64,000 nucleotides of DNA, from the NCBI GenBank assembly GCA_036677445.1, contig JAVBWI010000007.1, positions 1-64,000 of the forward strand. Direction: 5' to 3'. The position numbers were made by a program, and so were the translations under genes. Each line of letters starts with the position of its first letter. Within the stretch, counting starts at the first letter, position 1. The notes under the pieces are model-generated. The model ran no database searches, was not told the DNA's origin, and saw only the letters and a list, made by a program, of their open reading frames with translations. The stretch is from JAVBWI01 sp036677445 (GTDB taxonomy: Bacteria > Bacillota > Clostridia > Christensenellales > CAG-138). Below are positions 59,109 to 64,000 of the stretch, in pieces.

Positions 59109-59743
59109 TTATGGCGCACTGCGGTAAGTCACCTGCACGGTTGCCGCCACGACGGTTTCCTTGTCCGCAAGCGTAAACAGCCCGACTTCGATGACCTCTA
59201 TACTTGCTTCCGTTTCCGCCGCATAGTCCGCGTAGAGCCAGGTTTGGCTCGTTACATCCGGATAAAGATCGACGATATCCAGCGGCGCATAGTCCGCTTG
59301 TGCCGGCGGATACAATTCGGCGTCCTTCTCCAGCAGCGGCGTGAAATATGCGAGGGCCTGCGTTTTTGTCGTGGACACTGCGACGGTCGTAATCCAAGAT
59401 ATTTGCTGCCGTTCTGCTTGTTCCATACCGTGATCAGTTCGCAGCCCCCGGGCAGCGGCACGCGCTCCCACGGGTAGTATGCGGTAAGGCCGTCCGGCGG
59501 GACCGCAGCCTGTTCGAGACGAGCCTGCGCCCCCTCCGCTGCGGCTTGAGCGGGCACTTCCTCGACAGCAGGCGTTTTTGCTGTTTCTTGAGCCGGTTCT
59601 GCGGCCGGCGTTTCCATTGCCGCGGATTCGAATACCGTTGGCAAGGGTATATTCGCGCTCTGTACCGGCCCGGCATTCCGCATGCAACCGGTCAGGCCGA
59701 CACAGAGCGCGAAGACCAGCGCAATGGAAAAGACTCTCTTCAT
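59109..59743 (-). pseudogene. Lipoprotein gene with one frameshift
   Basis: The frame from ATG 59743 has a lipoprotein signal (VFALCVGLTGC), a Pro/Ala/Glu linker and an ordinary domain up to CELITVWNKQNG, then becomes Arg/Ser-rich nonsense. Its sister frame (59109 upwards) continues a normal domain (TTKTQALAYFTPLLEKDAEL...). The change of frame lies near 59385-59405. The protein would be about 210 residues. Confidence 0.7.
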
Positions 59744-59760
59744 GCTTCCCCCCGCTTCTA

Positions 59761-60666
59761 CTATTCCAGATGCTTGTTGAGCGACTTCTGATACGGGGCT
59801 TGCTGCGTATAGTCCGCCACGTCGTCCGGGTAGCCCGGCAGGCGGCGCATCACGCCATTTAGCACCGCGGACATGCTCTGTCCATCGTTCAGGTAAATGG
59901 TCACCTTGCGCTCCGTGCCGTTTTCCCGGGAGTCGGGCTCCATATGGACGATATAATTGAGTTCGACATCCCCGGCCCTGCTGTCGTAATAATCGATCTT
60001 TTCCCCCTGCGCCCCGGTGGCCTTGGCGCTCAGATAGGTTTGCTTGGCGACCACGATAAAGCTGCCCTTATCCATAAGCACTTCGGCCGCGGCCTCCTGC
60101 TTTTTGTCACCGTCGAGCGGGATGGTGTAGGCGCCGTACTCCCAGATATCCCGCGCACGCAGGGAAAATCCCAGGTTGTCGCAGATACCCTCGCCCCCGC
60201 CGTCAAACTCCATCTCTATCGGAACGTCCTTGAGCATATCCTTGATGAATTCCGCCGTATCCAGCTTCATATTCATCCAGAAAAAGCCGGTATATACGCC
60301 GTCTGACGAGCGGTTGTCGTTGGAGTCGACCTTATGCAGGTACAGTTCGCATTCATAGTCGGCATAATAGCCCGCCTCGATCTCCTGCCGCCACGCGCCA
60401 GAGGCTTCGATTACAAAAATGCTCGGGTCATACAGGCGACCATTTTTTCCCTGCGCAGATTGCGCATCCGCCTGCTGATCTCCTTCTGCTTCGCCCGGCG
60501 CATCCTGCTGCCGGCCGCTTTGCCCGGTACTCTCCGCGGCTTGTGGAGACGGACTGGAAGTCGCCACGGGGGCGGAGGATATGGGGACCTGTGCGGACGG
60601 CTTCGCGCAGGCCCCGCAAAAAAGTGCCAGTATGAGTACAATGCTCCATAATTTTACTTGCTTCAT
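59761..60666 (-). CDS. Lipoprotein of unknown function
   Basis: A 301-residue lipoprotein with lipobox LFCGAC (Cys21), a Ser/Pro/Gln linker to about residue 75, and a beta-rich domain with NDGQSMSAVLNGVMRRLPGY near the end. No family is recognised. Its gene is intact, although its neighbours are not. It is on the same strand and spaced 17-55 bases from them, so it belongs to the same transcript. Confidence 0.7.
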   Translation of the reverse strand: MKQVKLWSIVLILALFCGACAKPSAQVPISSAPVATSSPSPQAAESTGQSGRQQDAPGEAEGDQQADAQSAQGKNGRLYDPSIFVIEASGAWRQEIEAGYYADYECELYLHKVDSNDNRSSDGVYTGFFWMNMKLDTAEFIKDMLKDVPIEMEFDGGGEGICDNLGFSLRARDIWEYGAYTIPLDGDKKQEAAAEVLMDKGSFIVVAKQTYLSAKATGAQGEKIDYYDSRAGDVELNYIVHMEPDSRENGTERKVTIYLNDGQSMSAVLNGVMRRLPGYPDDVADYTQQAPYQKSLNKHLE

Positions 60667-60721
60667 TCCATTACGCTCCCTGTTGCGTCCCGTATATAAT
60701 CAGCGGGACATTGTAGTGCGG

Positions 60722-61159
60722 TTATTCAATCGTGCCTTTCCCTTTGACGATCTGAACGGTGTACCCGCCCTCCTCATAAGAAAAGGAGAGAAGCACGATC
60801 TGGCCTTCATCCACGGAATTTTTCCCAAGCTCTCCCGAGCCGGGGACGACATTGAGATCGATATCCCGTGTCACGAGCCAATCATCCTGCATCAGCCGGT
60901 TCACATATGCAAGCAGATCGTCATAGACCGATGTGCTGATATACGTGTATTGCTTTGTTACAACGCCGTTTTTCGTGGATATTTCCACATCTGTGACCTC
61001 GCGTTCACCTACCACCGAGGTGATGCTTGGGATACGGTCGTCCCCTGCCTCGTACTCGCCCAGCTTCGCCGCTTCCTTGAGCGCCGCGCCGCAGCCCGTG
61101 AGCGCGAACGTCAATGAAAGCATCAACACCAGGAATATGATTTAGTATGTCTTTTTCAT
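60722..61159 (-). pseudogene. Lipoprotein gene with a nonsense codon in the signal peptide
   Basis: From the ATG at 61159 (GGAGGGG upstream) the frame reads MKKTY, then TAA at codon 6 (61142-61144), then IIFLVLMLSLTFALTGCG in the same frame. With any sense codon there it would be a perfect lipoprotein signal. A restart at GTG 61129 or the ATG two codons on has no ribosome site. The rest (about 120 residues) is open to 60722. Confidence 0.7.
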
Positions 61160-61205
61160 AAAACCCCTCCACTTTAATAATGACTTGTACCGTCAAATCC
61201 CGTTC

Positions 61206-62170
61206 TTACGCAAGCGGGAATGTTTTATATACCCAGGGCGGATCCAGTACCATCACCAAAAACTGGCGGATTTTCGCCTCCACAGGGTCCGTTTCGTTCT
61301 TAAGCAAATATTCGTCGTGGAACGCAAGTGTTTCCCCGGGCGCAAGCTCGGCAATCGTGAGATAGACCGGCTCGAACGTATAGGGGTGCCGCAGCTCCTC
61401 GCCGTTTTGCAGAACCTCCACATACAGCGTCTGGGTATCCACGGTTTCGCCGGAGAGGTTGGTCATCTCATAATTGAGCACGATGCCCGGCTGATCATCC
61501 AGCAGCTTTTTCTCAATGCCGAGAATTCTGATGTACAGCTCGCCGTTTTCCACAAAGCCCTCGCCTTCCTGCATGCCGTCGTCCGGAATGGCGCCAGGGT
61601 CATAGGCCGGTATTCCGGCTAAGTTTTCGTCGGGAGACTCCTGCGTTTGCGCGGGTGTTGACTGTGTTCCATCGGGATACGGCGGCACGGGCAGGGGGCT
61701 GCCCGCCAATATGGCGGTTAGCAGCGCCTTGCGGTCTTCTCCCTTGTTTTCCGCATCGAAGCTGCTGATAAATCTGCCGTTTCGCAGGGAGATCGAGTAA
61801 CCCGCGTCGTTGATTTCCTTTGCGTTTTTCTTCGCGGCTTCCTCGGTCGCGCATTCCGCTACGGAATAGAGCGTATGCGCGCCGTCCGCCACGATCTCGA
61901 TCGTGAGGCCGTCCACAATATCGTCCATCAGGATGTATTGGTGTCCGTCGGATACGATATAACCCGCCGCTTCCGCCGCTTTTTTAATCGCGGCAAGCGT
62001 CAGGTCCGCCGATACCGCCATTTCCTCCTTGGGCGGCACCGGCGCGGAGCTTTTTCCCGCAGCCGTTTGCGGCGGCTGTTGTCCGCCGGCTTGCGCGGCG
62101 CAGCCCGTTAAGGCCGCACATATGATCGTCAGTATGAGCGCTGCACAGAGTATACGTTTCAATGTCATCA
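61206..62170 (-). CDS. Lipoprotein, DUF5067-like C-terminal domain
   Basis: A protein of about 321 residues. The signal and lipobox are LTIICAALTGC. A middle domain (about 50-150) has TLAAIKKAAEAAGYIVSDGH, and the C-terminal half resembles DUF5067 (ILGIEKKLLDDQPGIVLNYE, MTNLSGETVDTQTLYVEVLQ, NGEELRHPYTFEP). The start may be ATG 62170 or 62167, or the TTG at 62161 with AAAGG better spaced. The longer upstream frame is not signal-like and is rejected. Confidence 0.7.
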
Positions 62171-62203
62171 TCCTTTCATGCGTTTTTGGCATACGCGGCG
62201 CGT

Positions 62204-62689
62204 TCATTTCATCAGCATCACGGCGCCGTATTGGATACCGCCGCTGCCCGGAACAGGAAAGAACACCGCAGTGTGGTAAGGGTCCGGCCCTTCCCCGGAC
62301 GTATCCCTTCGAAACAGCGTCAGCGGGAACATCAGATCCCTTACCATCGTTGTATTGCCCCAAAATGCGCCCTCCACGGCTTCAAATACAGCATAGTTTT
62401 CGTCGGTCACGCGGTCAAGCAGGTTGATCTTTCCCTGCGAAAGTTCGTTTGTTTCGATTTTCGCCTGCTTCATCAGAATTCCGTTCGCCATCCGCACGAC
62501 ACCGCTTTGCCCGAAAATCGCCACCGGAAAGGGCAGGTTATCGATCGCCTGTGAAAACAGCCCCTCGCGCTGTACGAGAAGCTGGAACCCGCGGATAAAA
62601 CGCTCCTGTGCTTCCACTCTCTTTTCAATGTCCTTTTGCATCCGGATGAGCTCATGAAGAAGATCTTCCTTTGTTTTGCCGCTTTCCAA
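62204..62689 (-). CDS. PAS-domain protein
   Basis: A 161-residue protein. A short coiled segment (LLHELIRMQKDIEKRVEAQE) is followed by a PAS fold (DNLPFPVAIFGQSGVVRMAN, then LSQGKINLLDRVT and FPVPGSGGIQYGAVMLMK). It has no output domain, so it may bind a ligand and act through a partner. The start is TTG at 62689, eight bases after AGGAGG; no ATG fits. It heads the lipoprotein gene run. Confidence 0.7.
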   Translation of the reverse strand: MESGKTKEDLLHELIRMQKDIEKRVEAQERFIRGFQLLVQREGLFSQAIDNLPFPVAIFGQSGVVRMANGILMKQAKIETNELSQGKINLLDRVTDENYAVFEAVEGAFWGNTTMVRDLMFPLTLFRRDTSGEGPDPYHTAVFFPVPGSGGIQYGAVMLMK

Positions 62690-63205
62690 GAGGCCACCTC
62701 CTTCCTGAAATGCTTCATGCCTTTTATGCTACAAAGAAACCGGAAAGCGAACTATCAATTGGAGGCTGACTTTAGTAGAAATAGTGCTCATATAAAAAAT
62801 CCGACGCGTCTCCTTTTGTTTTTCTTGCTCTTTTTTGCAATGATCAGGCCACCGGCAGGTTTGCCAATGGCCTGAGGAGTCTCTGTAGAAACTCCTTATG
62901 TTATGGGTTATTGTTTCTTATCATGGCAAGATAGCGGCAGAAAGAAGGAAAGCCGGGAAGGAATTTATAAAAGGGCTTAATTGCCTCCCCATGCCGCGTA
63001 GTTGCCGACGGAGGAGGATTCAATCACATAACCCTCTATTTGCGCCCATCTTCTCGCGGCATGTCCGCTCAGAAATCAGAGTAAGAATTTATATATTATA
63101 TAAGTAATTTCCTGTTTGAGAGCATCATAATTCATGGCGCACGGAATGTCAATGGCAACGAGTTTGAAGCCACGGGCAGCTGGGCTTTCGGTGTAAACAT
63201 AAAAA
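62690..63205. other. Gene-free stretch upstream of the PAS protein
   Basis: About 500 bases without a credible gene. It holds two hairpins, CAGGCCA...TGGCCTG (62845-62874) and AGGAGT...ACTCCT (62875-62896), that may end transcription. A 69-codon plus-strand frame at 62898 has no coding character. Confidence 0.5.
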
Positions 63206-63420
63206 GAACGCGGAGTTTAACTCTACGTTCAGACTGTCAACAAAGTGCAAAAATGGCACTTTACCGAGGTTCACCGCGTAAGTTGCCGCTCGGTTTCCTG
63301 CTAACGCAAGAAAACTGTCGCGTCAACTTACGCTTCAAGGTGTCATTTTGCACCGCACAGGTCGCTGCAAAATGACGGATTGAAAGCCTATAGCTGCATC
63401 ATTTTTTAAACTTGATATTC
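63206..63420. repeat. Hairpin repeat, diverged copy
   Basis: Begins with a hairpin GAACG-cg-GAGTT...AACTC-ta-CGTTC (63206-63230). Then come AAAGTGC-AAAAATG-GCACTTT (an H1-like stem), GCGTAAGTTG...CAACTTACGC, and TCATTTTGCA-CCGCACAGGTCGC-TGCAAAATGA, whose loop matches the H4 loops of type A copies. Confidence 0.6.
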
Positions 63421-63446
63421 TGAAACTCAGGGTTGCCGATGGCCCG

Positions 63447-63474
63447 AGGATATCCTTTTGGCGGAGCATGTCGG
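63447..63474. repeat. Partial copy of the tRNA-Ala 3' end
   Basis: AGGATATCCTTTTGG-c-GGAGCAT-g-TCGG matches 63575-63602 (tRNA 3' end and terminator arm) with two mismatches in 28. It is followed by the structured module GGCGACGCGCC...(63471-63522) related to those at 22.5 and 30.4 kb. Confidence 0.7.
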
Positions 63475-63560
63475 CGACGCGCCCGCAGGCGCTAGCTTCG
63501 AGCGCGTCCCCCGCGCTCGAAGTACCTCTGTCACGGTTCGAAGACGTTATGCGAACAAAA

Positions 63561-63586
63561 AAAGGATATCCGTAAGGATATCCTTT
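63561..63586 (-). terminator. Terminator after tRNA-Ala
   Basis: Minus strand: AAAGGATATCC-TTAC-GGATATCCTTT followed by TTTTGTTC, an 11-base-pair stem directly behind the CCA end. Confidence 0.85.
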
Positions 63587-63663
63587 TGGTGGAGCATATC
63601 GGATTCGAACCGATGACTTCCACACTGCCAGTGTGGCACTCTAGCCAACTGAGCTAATGCCCC
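63587..63663 (-). tRNA. tRNA-Ala (anticodon GGC)
   Basis: A complete 77-base cloverleaf on the minus strand: acceptor GGGGCAT/ATGCTCC with the G3-U70 pair that identifies alanine tRNA, anticodon stem CCACA/TGTGG with loop CTGGCAG (anticodon GGC, reading GCC/GCU), T-arm ATCGG-TTCGAAT-CCGAT, and an encoded CCA end. Confidence 0.95.
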
Positions 63664-63769
63664 GCTCGCGTTTTTTGCACGCAAGGGATATTATAAAGCA
63701 AGCACTTGCATTTGTAAAGCCTTAATTTGCGATTGCCTGTACACAGGAATTTGCCCGAAAATATATGGC

Positions 63770-64000
63770 TCAGCCGTCAAAATATTCACCGCGTTTATAA
63801 TCGTAAATCGCGCCGTTGGAGTAGACCTCGATGTTCTCGAGCACCTTGCCGGTGCCGATCGCCACGCAGCAAATGGGATCCTCCGCAACATAGCAGGGTA
63901 CCTTGGTATGCTCGGCTACGAATTTATCCATGCCATAGAGCAGCGCGCCGCCGCCGGTGAGGCAGATACCGTTTTCCGCAATATCCGAAGCAAGCTCGGG
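63770..64000 (-). CDS. mreB: MreB-family actin-like protein, C-terminal fragment
   Basis: The last 76 codons of a cell-shape protein; the gene runs off the right edge. Visible: GICLTGGGALLYGMDKFVAE (the family's C-terminal nucleotide-site region), VPCYVAEDPICCVAIGTG and a tail YDYKRGEYFDG. It could be MreB or Mbl. It stops 107 bases before the tRNA gene on the same strand. Confidence 0.85.
   Translation of the reverse strand, partial: PELASDIAENGICLTGGGALLYGMDKFVAEHTKVPCYVAEDPICCVAIGTGKVLENIEVYSNGAIYDYKRGEYFDG

Noticed and set aside
58301..61159. Programmed frameshifting or stop-codon recoding in the lipoprotein genes
   Set aside because: The breaks differ in kind, there is no consistent slippery site with a downstream structure, and one gene has about four of them. 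Decay is simpler.
62898..63107. A 69-codon plus-strand frame
   Set aside because: No ribosome site, no recognisable domain, and it crosses a low-information intergenic region.
63447..63602. Calling an integrated element between the tRNA-Ala repeats
   Set aside because: Only about 100 bases lie between the copies, with no integrase or other gene. It can be at most a scar.

Overview
The window looks like a chromosomal segment of a GC-rich, low-pathogenic-profile Gram-positive anaerobe of the class Clostridia (Bacillota). The pointers are a SigI/RsgI pair, a DarA-type c-di-AMP receptor, YesM/YesN two-component proteins, an MecA_N-type penicillin-binding protein, many AGGAGG-type ribosome sites and lipoprotein signals. 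The genus cannot be named from the sequence alone.

Layout, left to right. 1-5.7 kb: a minus-strand 2-hydroxyacid block (Ldh2-type dehydrogenase, LarA-type nickel racemase, malic enzyme) with its FadR/GntR regulator, then a CrtI-like FAD oxidoreductase with its TetR regulator; both have readable promoters and operators. 5.9-8.7 kb: a malate/lactate dehydrogenase-fold enzyme with an unusual cofactor loop, then sigI-rsgI. 8.7-12.6 kb: moaC-moaA-MOSC followed by a small membrane protein and a DUF362 protein. 12.9-17.4 kb: an arsR-led arsenic/thiol redox operon (permease, DUF2703, ferredoxin, two thioredoxins, CcdA, ArsC). 17.4-21.2 kb: DUF4180 with an HTH protein, a YdeI-like protein, darA and a MATE exporter. 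21.3-30.2 kb: an L-rhamnose locus (mutarotase, isomerase, sugar ABC importer, class II aldolase, divergent AraC regulator). 30.6-37.1 kb: an AraA/FucI-superfamily isomerase, a membrane GGDEF protein, a DUF2087/HTH/GIY-YIG-like mini-operon, and an OmpR-type two-component system. 37.4-41.4 kb: a MacAB-like efflux operon that shares its operator architecture with that two-component system. 41.5-42.7 kb: an MBL-fold hydrolase and RidA.

43.0-51.9 kb is the most interesting block. It has a YesN regulator, a YesM kinase without an extracellular sensor domain, an ABC 'ATPase' that has lost its nucleotide-binding motifs, and then a normal sugar ABC ATPase, one permease and a lipoprotein whose whole sugar-binding domain is duplicated in tandem (about 89% identical copies). 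A direct repeat spaced 21 bp lies in front of the transporter genes and is a plausible YesN site. I infer a sugar-responsive system in which the kinase takes its signal from the transporter through the pseudo-ATPase.

52-58.2 kb: a PBP, then a zinc uptake operon (zur, a small membrane protein, znuA, znuC, znuB, a lipoprotein). 58.2-62.7 kb: a run of minus-strand lipoprotein genes behind a PAS protein, three of them broken by frameshifts or a nonsense codon. 63.5-64 kb: tRNA-Ala(GGC) with terminator and the 3' end of mreB.

Scattered between genes (12.7, 22.5, 30.3, 32.3, 35.3, 37.2 and 63.3 kb) are copies of a modular, hairpin-rich repeat family. Its stems change by compensatory substitutions, and one copy is nested inside another type of element.
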